From positions 36,558 through 100,557 of the forward strand of contig JAEWOI010000006.1 of the NCBI GenBank assembly GCA_023460935.1: a stretch of 64,000 bases of DNA, in the 5' to 3' direction. The translations under genes and the position numbers were made by a program. This DNA comes from Actinomycetes bacterium. Its GTDB lineage: Bacteria > Actinomycetota > Actinomycetes > Propionibacteriales > Propionibacteriaceae. Below the pieces are notes generated by a model. It was not told the origin of the DNA and searched no databases. It worked only from the letters and a program-made list of their open reading frames with translations. Of the stretch, positions 17,703 through 26,742 are shown one piece after another. The number at the start of each line of letters is the position of its first letter. Position 1 is the stretch's first letter.

Positions 17703-19723
17703 AGGTCGAAGTCGCCCTCCTCGAGCCGGGCCTTGACGAAGCTGAGGAACCGGGCGGCGTCGGCGCCGTCCACCAGCCGGTGGTCGTAGCTCATCGACAG
17801 GTACATCATGTCCCGCACCGCGATGATCTCGCCGAGGTTCGGGTCCTTGACCACCATCGGCCGCTTGACCAGCGCGCCCGTGCCCAGGATCGCCACCTGC
17901 GGCTGGTTGATGATCGGGGTGTCGAACAGCGTTCCGGCCGAGCCGTAGTTGGTGATCGTGAAGGTGCCACCGGACAGCTCGTCCGGGGTCACCTTGTTGG
18001 AGCGGCTCCGGGCGGCGAGGTCGCCCACCTTCTTGGCCAGGCCGGTGACGCTGAGGTCGCCGGCGTCCTTGATCACGGGCACCATCAGGCCCTTCTCGGT
18101 GTCGACCGCGATGCCGAGGTGCTCGGCCTCCGCGTAGGTGATCGTCCCGGCCTCCGTGTCGATCGTCGCATTGACCTTCGGGAACTGCTTGAGCGCCTCG
18201 ACGGCGGCCTTCGCGATGAACGGGAGGTAGGAGAGGCCGACGCCCTCCCGGGCACGGAAGTCGTCCTTCACCTTCGCGCGCAGCTTGGAGATGGCAGTGA
18301 GGTCCACCTCGACCGTCGCGGTGAGCTGGGCCGACACCTGGAGCGACTCGACCATCCGCCGGGCGATGGTGGCCCGGATGCGGGTCATCTTCTCCGTGGT
18401 GCCGCGCTTGCCGGTCCCGGCTGCGGTGGCCGCTGCGGGCGCGGACGCTGCCGATTCGGCCGCAGGCTCCGGTACGGCCGGCGCGGCCGCCGCCTTCGCC
18501 GCAGCCTCAGCGGCCTTCCTCGCCGCCTCGGCTGCTGCGAGCACGTCCTGCTTGCGGATGCGGCCGCCGACACCGGTGCCGCTGACGGTGTTGAGGTCGA
18601 TGCCGTTGGCCTCGGCCATCTTGCGCACCAGCGGGGTGACGTAGCCGGTGTCGGGCACCGACTCCGCTGCGCGCCGGGCCGGGGCGGGCTCCGGGCTGGG
18701 CCCGGAAGCCGGGGGCTTCGCCTCGGTTGCGGGCTGGGCTGCCTGGGGGGGCTCCGCTGCCCGGGCGGGCTCTGCGGGCTCTGCGGGCGCAGCCGGTGCC
18801 GCCGGTGCGGGCTGCGCCGCTGCTGCGGGCTGGGCTGCGGGTGCTGCCGGAGCCGGCTGGGCAGGCTGGGCAGCGGGTGCGGGCTCGGCTGCGGGTGCGG
18901 GCTGGGCAGCGGGTGCGGGCTGGGCAGCGGGTGCGGGCTCTGGCGCGGCTTCGGCGGAGCCGATCACGGCGAGCACGGAGCCGACGGCGGCAGTGTCGTC
19001 CTCGGCCACGCGGATCTCCAGCACGACGCCGGAAGCCGGGGACGGGATCTCGGTGTCGACCTTGTCCGTCGACACCTCCACCAGCGGCTCGTCAGCCTCG
19101 ACCCGGTCGCCCACCTGCTTCAGCCAGCGGGAGATGGTGCCTTCGGTGACCGACTCGCCCAGCTGGGGGAGCACGACCTCGGTGGACTCGCCCGAACCGC
19201 CCCCGGACGCCGGCGCCTCCGGTGCGGGTGCCTCGGCTGCGGGCGCCGCTGCCTCCGGTGCCGGACGCGGCTGCTCCTGCCCGGGCTGCTGCGGCTGCTG
19301 GGCCTGGGCGGAGTCCCCGGCCTGCTGCGGCGCCGGCTCCGCGGCCACCGCGCGCTGCGCGGGGGCGGACTCCTCCTCCGCGGGGGCTGCCTCGGCCGGC
19401 TGCGTCGCCGGCTGCCCGGCAGCCTGGGCCTCGGCCGCAGCTGCCGGCTCCGCCGGAGCGGAACCGCCGCCCTGGGCGGCCTCGTCCGGCTCGCCGATGG
19501 TTGCCAGCGTTGCGCCCACCGCCGCGACGTCGTCCTCCTGGACGAGGATCTCGAGCACCACGCCGGCGACCGGCGAGGGGATCTCGGTGTCGACCTTGTC
19601 TGTGGAGACCTCGACCAGCGGCTCGTCCACCTCTACCCGGTCACCGACCTTCTTCAGCCAGCGGGAGACGGTCCCCTCGGTGACGCTCTCGCCAAGTGCG
19701 GGCAGTGGAACGGGAGTGGACAT
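17699..19723 (-). CDS. sucB: 2-oxoglutarate dehydrogenase E2, dihydrolipoamide succinyltransferase
   Basis: 674 aa. Two N-terminal lipoyl domains (about 1-81 and 181-258) each carry STDKVDTEI, with modified Lys43 and Lys221. They are joined by long Pro/Ala/Glu/Gln linkers, followed by an E1/E3-binding domain (about 375-410, VSGTGVGGRIRKQDV) and the catalytic acyltransferase domain ending in SYDHRLVDGADAARF, whose His and Asp are catalytic. Actinobacteria commonly use such a two-lipoyl-domain E2. ATG 19723 has AAGGAG at good spacing, so the seven upstream codons are excluded. Confidence 0.93.
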   Translation of the reverse strand: MSTPVPLPALGESVTEGTVSRWLKKVGDRVEVDEPLVEVSTDKVDTEIPSPVAGVVLEILVQEDDVAAVGATLATIGEPDEAAQGGGSAPAEPAAAAEAQAAGQPATQPAEAAPAEEESAPAQRAVAAEPAPQQAGDSAQAQQPQQPGQEQPRPAPEAAAPAAEAPAPEAPASGGGSGESTEVVLPQLGESVTEGTISRWLKQVGDRVEADEPLVEVSTDKVDTEIPSPASGVVLEIRVAEDDTAAVGSVLAVIGSAEAAPEPAPAAQPAPAAQPAPAAEPAPAAQPAQPAPAAPAAQPAAAAQPAPAAPAAPAEPAEPARAAEPPQAAQPATEAKPPASGPSPEPAPARRAAESVPDTGYVTPLVRKMAEANGIDLNTVSGTGVGGRIRKQDVLAAAEAARKAAEAAAKAAAAPAVPEPAAESAASAPAAATAAGTGKRGTTEKMTRIRATIARRMVESLQVSAQLTATVEVDLTAISKLRAKVKDDFRAREGVGLSYLPFIAKAAVEALKQFPKVNATIDTEAGTITYAEAEHLGIAVDTEKGLMVPVIKDAGDLSVTGLAKKVGDLAARSRSNKVTPDELSGGTFTITNYGSAGTLFDTPIINQPQVAILGTGALVKRPMVVKDPNLGEIIAVRDMMYLSMSYDHRLVDGADAARFLSFVKARLEEGDFDL

Positions 19724-19785
19724 TTCGCTGGCTCCTTCGCTCATCAGGTCGGTGCAGAGTTCAGACTATCCCCTACCGCGGAAGC

Positions 19786-19791
19786 CATAAT
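19786..19791 (+). promoter_or_regulatory. Putative -10 box for the gene at 19799
   Basis: CATAAT, one mismatch from TATAAT, seven bases before GTG 19799; it decides the start of that gene. Confidence 0.5.
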
Positions 19792-19798
19792 GGGCGCC

Positions 19799-20122
19799 GT
19801 GGGTTGGTTCTCGAGATTGCGGCGCAGGCCGGTGGCCCCGGCCAGGAAGGGCGCCCTGGAGTCGGCGACGCTGGCCCACCTCGAGGACTTCGTGAGTACC
19901 CGACGAGGAGTCGAGGCATTCATCGAGCAGCCCACCACCATGACGAGGGCGACGCTGCTGCTGATCGCGCACGACGGGGAGTGGACCCGGCGCAGCGTCG
20001 GCAGCGTGGAGTGGGCGCGGCAGTTCGCCGCCTCCCACAGGCTGCCGGCGTACGACGCCGGTGTCGTCGGGTACCCGCAGCGGATGCGGGACTACAACTC
20101 CAGGCGCCGTTCCGGCGACTGA
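19799..20122 (+). CDS. Conserved small hypothetical protein
   Basis: 107 aa, divergent from sucB. It opens with a basic segment (GWFSRLRRRP) followed by a compact alpha/beta-looking region with EDFVSTRRGVEAF, TRATLLLIAHDGEWTRR and a C-terminal VVGYPQRMRDY block. I recall similar short proteins beside sucB and pepA in other actinobacteria; the function is unknown. GTG 19799 is preferred to ATG 19790 because of the -10 box. Its 3' end overlaps the convergent FAD dehydrogenase gene by 31 bp. Confidence 0.72.
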   Translation: MGWFSRLRRRPVAPARKGALESATLAHLEDFVSTRRGVEAFIEQPTTMTRATLLLIAHDGEWTRRSVGSVEWARQFAASHRLPAYDAGVVGYPQRMRDYNSRRRSGD

Positions 20123-21663
20123 TCCGTGACGGCGAGGAACGCCTCCACCAGCGCAGCCCCGAGCGCAGCCCCCGGCGCCGGGGACACGCCGGGGAACAGC
20201 GAGCCGGCCGCACCGCCGCAGGCGTAGAGCCCGGCGATCACCGTCCCGTCCGTGCGCAGCGCCCGCGCCGCCGCGTCGACCAGCAGGCCGCCCTTCGTGC
20301 CGGCGTCGCCGGGATAGACCCGGACCGCCCAGTAGGGCGGCTTGTCCACCTTGCCGAGGCCGGCCTTGCGCCGCTTGCCTGCTGCGCCCGCCGAGACCCC
20401 GCCGCGGGTCTCACCCCGGCGGAAGTCGGCGTCCGCGCCCTTGCCTGCGAAACCGTTGAACCGGACCACGGTGCCCAGGAGGCCGGCGCGATCCACCCCC
20501 AGTGCCTGCGCCAGGTCGTTCAGCGTTCCCGCCCGGACGATCTCCTCGTTCTCCAGGGCCCGGCGCGGCGGGTTCCCCGCGGGCCAGGGGCCCAGCGCGT
20601 GCGCCTGGCGGTGGCGGTTGTCCATCACCAGGTAGGACGGCACCGCGCGCACCCCGCGGCTGCGCTCGTACAGCGCCCGGCCGGCGGTGTTGGCCGGCGC
20701 CGACTCGTCGAAGAAGCGGTCACCGGCGGAGTCCACGATCAGGCTGTGGGCCTGCCCCCGCACGTCGTCCAGGGAGTAGGCCTTCCCCTCCGCGACCATC
20801 ACCGGCAGCCACCACGCGTCGTCCAGGCCGGTGGTGGCCGCGCCCAGCGCCGTGGCGAGGTGCAGCACCTCGCCGGTGTTCCGGCCGGAGGAGGTCGACC
20901 ACGCCGTGTCGGTTGGCAGCGGCAGGTACTCCTCGCGCAGGCCCTGGTCGTTCTCGAAGCCGCCGCTGGCCAGCAGCACGGCCGCAGCCGTCACCCTGAC
21001 CTCGGCGTCGTTCCGGCGCACCACGACGCCGGAGACGCCGCCATCGTCGGCGAGCAGCTCCACGACGGGGCTGTCCAGCCAGAGTTCCACGCCGTTCGCC
21101 GTCGCCCGGTGCAGCAGGTGCGCGGCCAGCGCCTCGCCCGGGGTGGCGGTGGAGCGGCGTCGGCGCAGCAGCCTGCCCAGGCCGTTGCCGCCGGACTCGG
21201 CCGCCGGGCGCAGTTGCGCGTCCCACTCACCGAGCACGTGCCGGTCGAAGGCCTGGGCCTGCAACACGCGGCCCTGCGGCTTGGCTCCCGGCAGGGACGG
21301 CAGGTGGTCGCCCAGCCCCTTCACCGGGGAGAGTGCGATGTTGGAGGAGGTGAGCCAGCGGCCGAGCTTTCCGGCCGTCCGGACGTAGGCCGCGCGCCGC
21401 GCAGCCCCGGTGGCAGCAGTCGGCTCGCCGAGCAGCGCATCGAGGTAGGCCAAAGCGTCCGCGGTCGAGTCGGTGACCCCGAGCTTGGCCGCCAGGTGGT
21501 TGGCCGGCAGCCACAGCCGGCCGTCGGAGCCGGCGGTGCTGCCGCCGGCCAGCTGGTCCGCGTCCACCACCAGCACCCGGCGGCCCAGCCGGCGCGCCGC
21601 CACTGCCGCCAGCAGTCCCGCCGCACCGGCGCCGACGACGACGAGGTCGAACTCGGCCGTCAT
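20092..21663 (-). CDS. FAD-binding dehydrogenase (fumarate reductase flavoprotein / ketosteroid dehydrogenase-like)
   Basis: 523 aa with an N-terminal dinucleotide-binding motif VVVGAGAAGLLAA (about 8-20), a DADQLAGGSTAGSDGRLWLP segment and a C-terminal FAD block around ACGGAAGSLFPG. The overall plan fits the FAD_binding_2 group (fumarate reductase, 3-ketosteroid dehydrogenases); the substrate is unknown. The ATG is two bases beyond the pepA stop, so the two genes form an operon. The last 31 bases overlap the convergent small gene. Confidence 0.83.
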   Translation of the reverse strand: MTAEFDLVVVGAGAAGLLAAVAARRLGRRVLVVDADQLAGGSTAGSDGRLWLPANHLAAKLGVTDSTADALAYLDALLGEPTAATGAARRAAYVRTAGKLGRWLTSSNIALSPVKGLGDHLPSLPGAKPQGRVLQAQAFDRHVLGEWDAQLRPAAESGGNGLGRLLRRRRSTATPGEALAAHLLHRATANGVELWLDSPVVELLADDGGVSGVVVRRNDAEVRVTAAAVLLASGGFENDQGLREEYLPLPTDTAWSTSSGRNTGEVLHLATALGAATTGLDDAWWLPVMVAEGKAYSLDDVRGQAHSLIVDSAGDRFFDESAPANTAGRALYERSRGVRAVPSYLVMDNRHRQAHALGPWPAGNPPRRALENEEIVRAGTLNDLAQALGVDRAGLLGTVVRFNGFAGKGADADFRRGETRGGVSAGAAGKRRKAGLGKVDKPPYWAVRVYPGDAGTKGGLLVDAAARALRTDGTVIAGLYACGGAAGSLFPGVSPAPGAALGAALVEAFLAVTDQSPERRLEL

Positions 21664-21665
21664 CG

Positions 21666-23162
21666 TCAGCTGGACAGCGCGTGGGCGAGCGCGATCAGCG
21701 TGCGCACACCCACCCCGGTGCCTCCGGCGGGGACGTAGTCGTAGGGGTTGCCGTCGTTGAACGCAGGCCCAGCGATGTCGAGGTGCGCCCACGGGATCTC
21801 GGTCGGGACGAACTCGGAGAGGAACGCGGCCGCGGTGAGCGCACCGCCGTACCGGTTGCCGGTCGAGCGGAGGTCGGCCACCTTGGACTCGAGCTTGGGT
21901 CGGGCGTCCTCTGGGATCGGCAGCTGCCAGAACTGCTCGCCGGCGACCTCGGCGGCGTCCAGCACCAGGTCGGCGGTCTGGTCGTCACGCGCCATCAGGC
22001 CGGCCACGCGCTCGCCGAGGGCAACCATGCACGCGCCGGTGAGGGTGGCGACGTCGAGTACGAGGTTGGGCTTGTCCTCCACCGACTTCACCAGCGCATC
22101 GGCCATCACGAGCCGGCCCTCGGCGTCGGAGTTGCCGTTCTCGACGGTCTTGCCGCCGTACATCGTGAGCACGTCGGACGGGCGGTAGGCCGAGCCGGAG
22201 GGCAGGTTCTCCGCCATCGCTGCCCAGGCCGTGACCCGGATCCGCAGGCCCAGTTCCGCGATGGCCGTGGTGGCGGCGAGCACCGCGGCGGCACCGGCCA
22301 TGTCGCACTTCATGGTGTACATGCCCTCGGGCGACTTCAGGTTCAACCCGCCGGCGTCGAAGGTGATGCCCTTGCCGACCAGGGCGAGGTGGAACTTCGC
22401 GCCGCGCGGGGCATAGGAGAGCTTCACCAGCCGGGGCTTGCGGGTGGAACCGCCGCCGACGGCGAGGATGCCGCCGAAGCGGTCGCGCTCGAGGGCCTTG
22501 TCGTCCCAGATCTCCACGTCGAGCTTGGCCGTGCGGGCCAGGGGCCGCACCGATTCGGCGAAGGTCTCGGGGTAGAGGTCGTTGCCGGGGGTGTTGACCC
22601 AGTCTCGGGCCCGGACCACAGCCGTGGCGGTGACCACGGCGAGGTCGAGGGCCTGCTTGGCCTCGGGCCTGCGGTTGGTCGCCACCAGGTTCAGCTGCCC
22701 GATGCCGGGCACGTCCGCGGCTGCGCGACGGTAGCTGTAAGCGCCCAGCAGCGCTCCCTCGGCCGCACCCTTGATCACCTGGGGCTCAGCGGTGTCGAGG
22801 CTGATCGTCACGGTCTGCGGTGCCGGGGCGGGCAACGCGGCGACGAGTTGCACAGCCGAGCCGGCCGCACGGCGGACCTGCTCAGGCGTGACGTCGATCG
22901 GGCCGAGCCCCACCACGACCACCCGCCAGCCGTTGGGTCCGGCGACGAGCACCGACTTGCCGGGCTTGGCCGAACCGCCGAGCTGCCGTGCGATGGCGGC
23001 CAGGTCCTGGCCGAGTGCCTTGCTGAAGGCCTTCGCGAGCTCCTCCGGCAGGCCGACGACGAGGTCTCCCTCCGACGCCTCGGCAAGGCCGACCACGAGC
23101 ACTCCCGGCTCCTTGCCCACGGCTGGGGAGAGCGATATCGCTGGCAATGCGTTGGTCGACAC
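21666..23162 (-). CDS. pepA: Leucyl aminopeptidase (M17)
   Basis: 498 aa; a two-metal cytosolic exopeptidase. The M17 active-site blocks are present in order: GKGITFDAGGLNLK, MKCDMAGAA, the NLPSG region and NSDAEGRLVMADAL, which supply the Lys, Asp and Glu metal ligands and the catalytic Arg. The N-terminal ~170 residues form the less conserved macro-like domain. The GTG start has GAGAGGAA upstream. It heads an operon with the FAD dehydrogenase. Confidence 0.94.
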   Translation of the reverse strand: MSTNALPAISLSPAVGKEPGVLVVGLAEASEGDLVVGLPEELAKAFSKALGQDLAAIARQLGGSAKPGKSVLVAGPNGWRVVVVGLGPIDVTPEQVRRAAGSAVQLVAALPAPAPQTVTISLDTAEPQVIKGAAEGALLGAYSYRRAAADVPGIGQLNLVATNRRPEAKQALDLAVVTATAVVRARDWVNTPGNDLYPETFAESVRPLARTAKLDVEIWDDKALERDRFGGILAVGGGSTRKPRLVKLSYAPRGAKFHLALVGKGITFDAGGLNLKSPEGMYTMKCDMAGAAAVLAATTAIAELGLRIRVTAWAAMAENLPSGSAYRPSDVLTMYGGKTVENGNSDAEGRLVMADALVKSVEDKPNLVLDVATLTGACMVALGERVAGLMARDDQTADLVLDAAEVAGEQFWQLPIPEDARPKLESKVADLRSTGNRYGGALTAAAFLSEFVPTEIPWAHLDIAGPAFNDGNPYDYVPAGGTGVGVRTLIALAHALSS

Positions 23163-23284
23163 TGTGGTTCCTCTCTTGCTGCACGCCGGTGGTCAGCTGC
23201 GACCCCTAAGGCTAGTCCTGAGTTGTCCACAGATGCTCGCCCGGGGTCTGGATCTGCGGCTCTGTTCCACGGCACCGTGGTCGG

Positions 23285-24250
23285 ATGCGACGTCCGCGTC
23301 TCTGGGTGCTCCCGCAGCACCCGAGCCCGCTGGCCGCGCTCGGGCCGGGGGTCACCCGCGCCATGGTGCGGACCGGCCTGCGTACCGGCAGCCTGCTCAG
23401 GCTGCGCGAAGGCGTGTACCTGGCGGCGGCAGCCTGGCCGGATGGCGAGGTGGAGCAGCACCTCACGAGGGCCCGCGCCGAGCAGGTGGCCAACCGAGAT
23501 GCCGTGCTCAGCCACCACAGCGCCGCGCTCGCCTGGGGGCTGCCGTCCCCGCCGCTGACGCACTGGGCGGTGTTGCCTCCGGTGGTCACCGTTCCCCTCG
23601 GTGGCCGACGGTCGCGCACGTCGGCCACGGCGAGGGTGGTGGAGGCGCCGCTGCCAGCGGGCCACGTCACCCGCGACGCCGCCGGCTGGCTGGTGACCAC
23701 CGTGCCCCGGACGGCCGTCGACGTGGCCGGGCACCTGGACCTGCCCGACGCCCTGGTGGTGCTGGACGCGGCGGCGCGGCTGGTGTGCAGCAGCGTCGTG
23801 GCGCAACCGCGCCGGCGTGACTACGCCGCCCCTGCGCTGCTGACCCTGGTGCGGAAGCTACTGGACGACGCCTGTGCCGGCAGGCGGGGGCTCGCGGCCA
23901 CCAAGGTCGCGGTCGGCCTGGTTGATCCGCGCAGGGAGAGCCCGATCGAATCCCTGACGGCCGGCCACATCTTCCTCGCCGGGCTGCCGATGCCGGAGTT
24001 CCAGGCGCCGATCCACACCGTGCGCGGCACGTTCTACCCGGACTGCTACTGGAAGGACCACCGGCTGATCGGGGAGGCCGACGGCGCGGTGAAGTCCGCC
24101 GGTCCCGAAGCGGTCCTGCAGGAGAAGGAGCGCGAGCAGTACCTGCGGGACCTGGGTTTCGGCATGGTCCGGTGGCTGGGCCGGGAAATCACCTTGCGGC
24201 CGGAGGTGGTGGTGGAGCGGATCGCCCGCGCCCTTCGTGCCGCCGCCTGA
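23285..24250 (+). CDS. AbiEi-antitoxin-like N-terminus with DUF559/Vsr-like C-terminal domain
   Basis: 321 aa. The N-terminal ~110 residues have the plan of the AbiEi wHTH region: TRAMVRTGLRTGSLLRLREGVYL, then SHHSAALAWGLP. The C-terminal part has SPIESLTAG, YPDCYW and RLIGEADGAVKS, which resemble the Glu/Asp positions of PDDEXK nuclease folds in DUF559 proteins. No adjacent toxin-like gene is seen, so a working toxin-antitoxin pair is unlikely; proteins of this kind are abundant in actinobacteria and poorly characterised. Confidence 0.75.
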   Translation: MRRPRLWVLPQHPSPLAALGPGVTRAMVRTGLRTGSLLRLREGVYLAAAAWPDGEVEQHLTRARAEQVANRDAVLSHHSAALAWGLPSPPLTHWAVLPPVVTVPLGGRRSRTSATARVVEAPLPAGHVTRDAAGWLVTTVPRTAVDVAGHLDLPDALVVLDAAARLVCSSVVAQPRRRDYAAPALLTLVRKLLDDACAGRRGLAATKVAVGLVDPRRESPIESLTAGHIFLAGLPMPEFQAPIHTVRGTFYPDCYWKDHRLIGEADGAVKSAGPEAVLQEKEREQYLRDLGFGMVRWLGREITLRPEVVVERIARALRAAA

Positions 24251-24424
24251 GGGTTGTTATCGGAGGCCGTTCAGCCGGTGGTGGAAGTTCGCGCCGCTTG
24301 AGGGCTGCCAAGCGCGCCAGCACGCCGGGGATAGCGACCGCAGGGCGGCGCCAACCTCGACGCTGGGCGGCCCGGAACTCCATAACGACCCTCGGGCGGC
24401 GACAGGACGGGTCGGTGATTGCGG

Positions 24425-24430
24425 CAGACT
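24425..24430 (+). promoter_or_regulatory. Weak putative -10 box for the Fe-alcohol dehydrogenase gene
   Basis: CAGACT, six bases before GTG 24437. Confidence 0.3.
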
Positions 24431-24436
24431 GCAGGC

Positions 24437-25561
24437 GTGACCTCCTTCACCTTCGCCACCGCGGGCCGGATCGAGTTCGGGCCGGGTCGCAGCGCCGGCC
24501 TGGCAGCCGCTGTGGCCGGCCTCGGTTCCCGGCCGTTCGTCTGTACCGGCTCGGATCCGGCCCGGTTCGCAGCGTTGCTCGAAGCCCTGCCCGCCGCCGC
24601 CGTCTTCGCCGTCCACGGCGAGCCGACCATGGACGTGGTCCGGGCCGGCGCCGCCGCCGCCCGCGAGCACAACGCAGACGTGGTCGTCGGCATCGGCGGC
24701 GGTGCGGTGCTGGACGCTGCCAAGATCGTCGCCGCGCTGGTTACCAACGGTGGCGACCCGCTCGACTACGCCGAGGTGGTTGGAGCCGGCCAACCGCTCA
24801 CCGAACCCTGCCTTCCGTTCGTCGCGGTGCCCACCACTGCCGGCACCGGTTCGGAGGTGACCGCCAACGGGGTGGTCACCTCGACCGACCACCGCGTGAA
24901 GGTGAGCCTGCGCTCACCGTCCATGCTGGCCAGGGTCGCGATCGTTGATCCGGAACTCACGATCGGCTGCCCGCCCGCCGTCACCGCCCACGCCGGCCTG
25001 GACGCGCTCGTGCAGTGCATCGAGCCGTTCGTCTCCCAGTTCGCCAACCCGCTCACCGACGGCTTCTGCCGCGAGGGGATCCGGCGGGCCGCGTCCGGGC
25101 TGGTGCGGGCCTACCGCGACGGCAGCGACCTTGCGGCGCGCACCGACGTCAGCCTGTGCGCGCTGCTGTCCGGGCTGGCGCTCGCCAACGGCAAGCTGGG
25201 CGCGGCGCACGGCATCGCCGGCCCGATGGGCGGGGCACTTGGCGCACCCCACGGGGCGATCACTGCCGCCGTCATGGTCGCGGTGAGCGAGCACAACCTG
25301 CGGGTGGGGGACGACGCGACGAGGGCCCGCTACGCCGAGATCGGCGAGCTGCTCACCGGCCGCAGGGATCCGGCCGCCTACCTGGACTGGTTCGGCGGCA
25401 CCGCTGCCGAGCTGGGGGTTCAGGGCCTGGCGGCGCTGGGACTCACCGAGGACGGGATCGGGCCGGTCGCGGAGGCCGCGGCCAAGGCGTCCAGCACGAA
25501 GGGCAACCCGGTGCCGGTGGGTCCGGACGACTTCGCGGTGATTCTGCGCCGCTCGATGTGA
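24437..25561 (+). CDS. Iron-containing alcohol dehydrogenase
   Basis: 374 aa. The nucleotide-binding block VVVGIGGGAVLDAAK and PTTAGTGSEVT identify the type III (Fe-dependent) alcohol dehydrogenase fold. Metal ligands are expected from Asp in AHAGLDALVQ and His residues in GAAHGIAGPMGGALGAPHGA. The closest functional class (alcohol dehydrogenase, maleylacetate reductase, lactaldehyde reductase) cannot be set from sequence alone. gcvT starts 32 bases later on the same strand, so they may be co-transcribed. Confidence 0.85.
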   Translation: MTSFTFATAGRIEFGPGRSAGLAAAVAGLGSRPFVCTGSDPARFAALLEALPAAAVFAVHGEPTMDVVRAGAAAAREHNADVVVGIGGGAVLDAAKIVAALVTNGGDPLDYAEVVGAGQPLTEPCLPFVAVPTTAGTGSEVTANGVVTSTDHRVKVSLRSPSMLARVAIVDPELTIGCPPAVTAHAGLDALVQCIEPFVSQFANPLTDGFCREGIRRAASGLVRAYRDGSDLAARTDVSLCALLSGLALANGKLGAAHGIAGPMGGALGAPHGAITAAVMVAVSEHNLRVGDDATRARYAEIGELLTGRRDPAAYLDWFGGTAAELGVQGLAALGLTEDGIGPVAEAAAKASSTKGNPVPVGPDDFAVILRRSM

Positions 25562-25593
25562 CTAACCTGAGCCGCGAGAAGAAGGGGCCGAAG

Positions 25594-26688
25594 ATGACCG
25601 AACCGCTCAAGTCACCGCTGCACGACCGCCACCTCGCGCTCGGCGCGAAGTTCTCCGAGTTCGGCGGGTGGCTGATGCCCCTGCAGTACTCGGGGGTGGT
25701 CGCCGAGCACCGCGCCGTCCGGACCGCTGTGGGCATCTTCGACGTCAGCCACCTGGGCAAGCTGCGGGTCACCGGGCCCGGCGCTGCCGACTTCGTCAAC
25801 CGCTGCCTGACCAACGACCTCACCCGGATCGTCCCGGGCCAGGCGCAGTACACCCTGCTCTGCAACGCCGAAGGCGGGGTGGTCGACGACATGATCGCGT
25901 ACCTGGTTTCGGACGAGGAGGTCTTCCTCATTCCGAACGCAGCCAACACCACCACCGTGGGCGCCCTGCTGGCCGATGCCGCACCGGCCGGGGTGGAGGT
26001 GGCCAACGAGCACACCGACCATGCCGTCCTGGCCGTGCAGGGCACCAACTCCGATGAGACCCTCGCGGCGCTCGGCCTGCCGCTGGACCAGCCGTACATG
26101 GGCTTCGCCCGCGGCAGTTGGGGCGGCAAGGAGCTGATCGTGTGCCGTACTGGGTACACCGGTGAGCGCGGCTACGAGCTGGTGGTGCCGGCAGCCGCGG
26201 CGGCGAGCCTCTGGGACGCCGTGGTCGCTGCCGGGGCGGAGTACGACCTGCTGCCGTGCGGGCTCGGCGCCCGCGACACGCTGCGCACCGAGATGGGCTA
26301 CCCGCTGCACGGCCAGGACCTCAGCCCACGGATCAGCCCGGTGATGGCCGGCCTGAACTGGGCCGTCGGCTGGGCCAAGGAGGACTTCTGGGGCGCGCCA
26401 GCACTGCGCTCCGAGCGGGAGGCGAAGGCCGGCCCGCTGCTGCGTGGGCTGAAGGCCACCGGTCGCGGCATCCCGCGTCCGCACATGCGGGTGCAGGCGG
26501 ACGGCGTGGACGTTGGCGAAGTGACCTCGGGCACCTTCTCCCCGACGCTCGGGACGGGGATCGCGCTGGCGCTGCTGGACCGCTCGGTCACTGTCGGCGG
26601 CTCGGTGGACGTCGTCGTGCGTGACCGGCTGGAGCGTTTCGACGTGGTCAAGCCGCCGTTCGTGGAGCCGGGGGTCCGGGAGGCCTGA
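25594..26688 (+). CDS. gcvT: Aminomethyltransferase, glycine cleavage system T protein
   Basis: 364 aa; transfers the glycine-derived methylene group to tetrahydrofolate. Signatures include FGGWLMPLQYSGVVAEH, VGIFDVSHLGKLRVTG, the folate-binding CNAEGGVVDDMIAYLV segment, CRTGYTGERGYELVVP and DTLRTEMGYPLHGQD. No gcvH or gcvP gene is in the window and no glycine riboswitch precedes it. AAGGGG before ATG 25594 is the ribosome site. Confidence 0.94.
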   Translation: MTEPLKSPLHDRHLALGAKFSEFGGWLMPLQYSGVVAEHRAVRTAVGIFDVSHLGKLRVTGPGAADFVNRCLTNDLTRIVPGQAQYTLLCNAEGGVVDDMIAYLVSDEEVFLIPNAANTTTVGALLADAAPAGVEVANEHTDHAVLAVQGTNSDETLAALGLPLDQPYMGFARGSWGGKELIVCRTGYTGERGYELVVPAAAAASLWDAVVAAGAEYDLLPCGLGARDTLRTEMGYPLHGQDLSPRISPVMAGLNWAVGWAKEDFWGAPALRSEREAKAGPLLRGLKATGRGIPRPHMRVQADGVDVGEVTSGTFSPTLGTGIALALLDRSVTVGGSVDVVVRDRLERFDVVKPPFVEPGVREA

Positions 26689-26730
26689 GCCCCACCCGGC
26701 CCTCCGGCACCGGCGCCGACCCGGCCGGGT

Positions 26731-26736
26731 TAGGCT
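26731..26736 (+). promoter_or_regulatory. Putative -10 box for the aldo/keto reductase gene
   Basis: TAGGCT, six bases before ATG 26743; no ribosome-binding site is visible. Confidence 0.5.
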
Positions 26737-26742
26737 GCCGGG

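Noticed and set aside
17780..19723. Long plus-strand open frame opposite sucB, in frame with the 19799 gene
   Set aside because: Composition is Gly/Leu/Arg repeats complementary to the sucB linkers; a -10 box and homology start only at 19799.
25561..25593. Possible glycine riboswitch before gcvT
   Set aside because: Only 32 bp separate gcvT from the alcohol dehydrogenase stop; no room for the aptamer.
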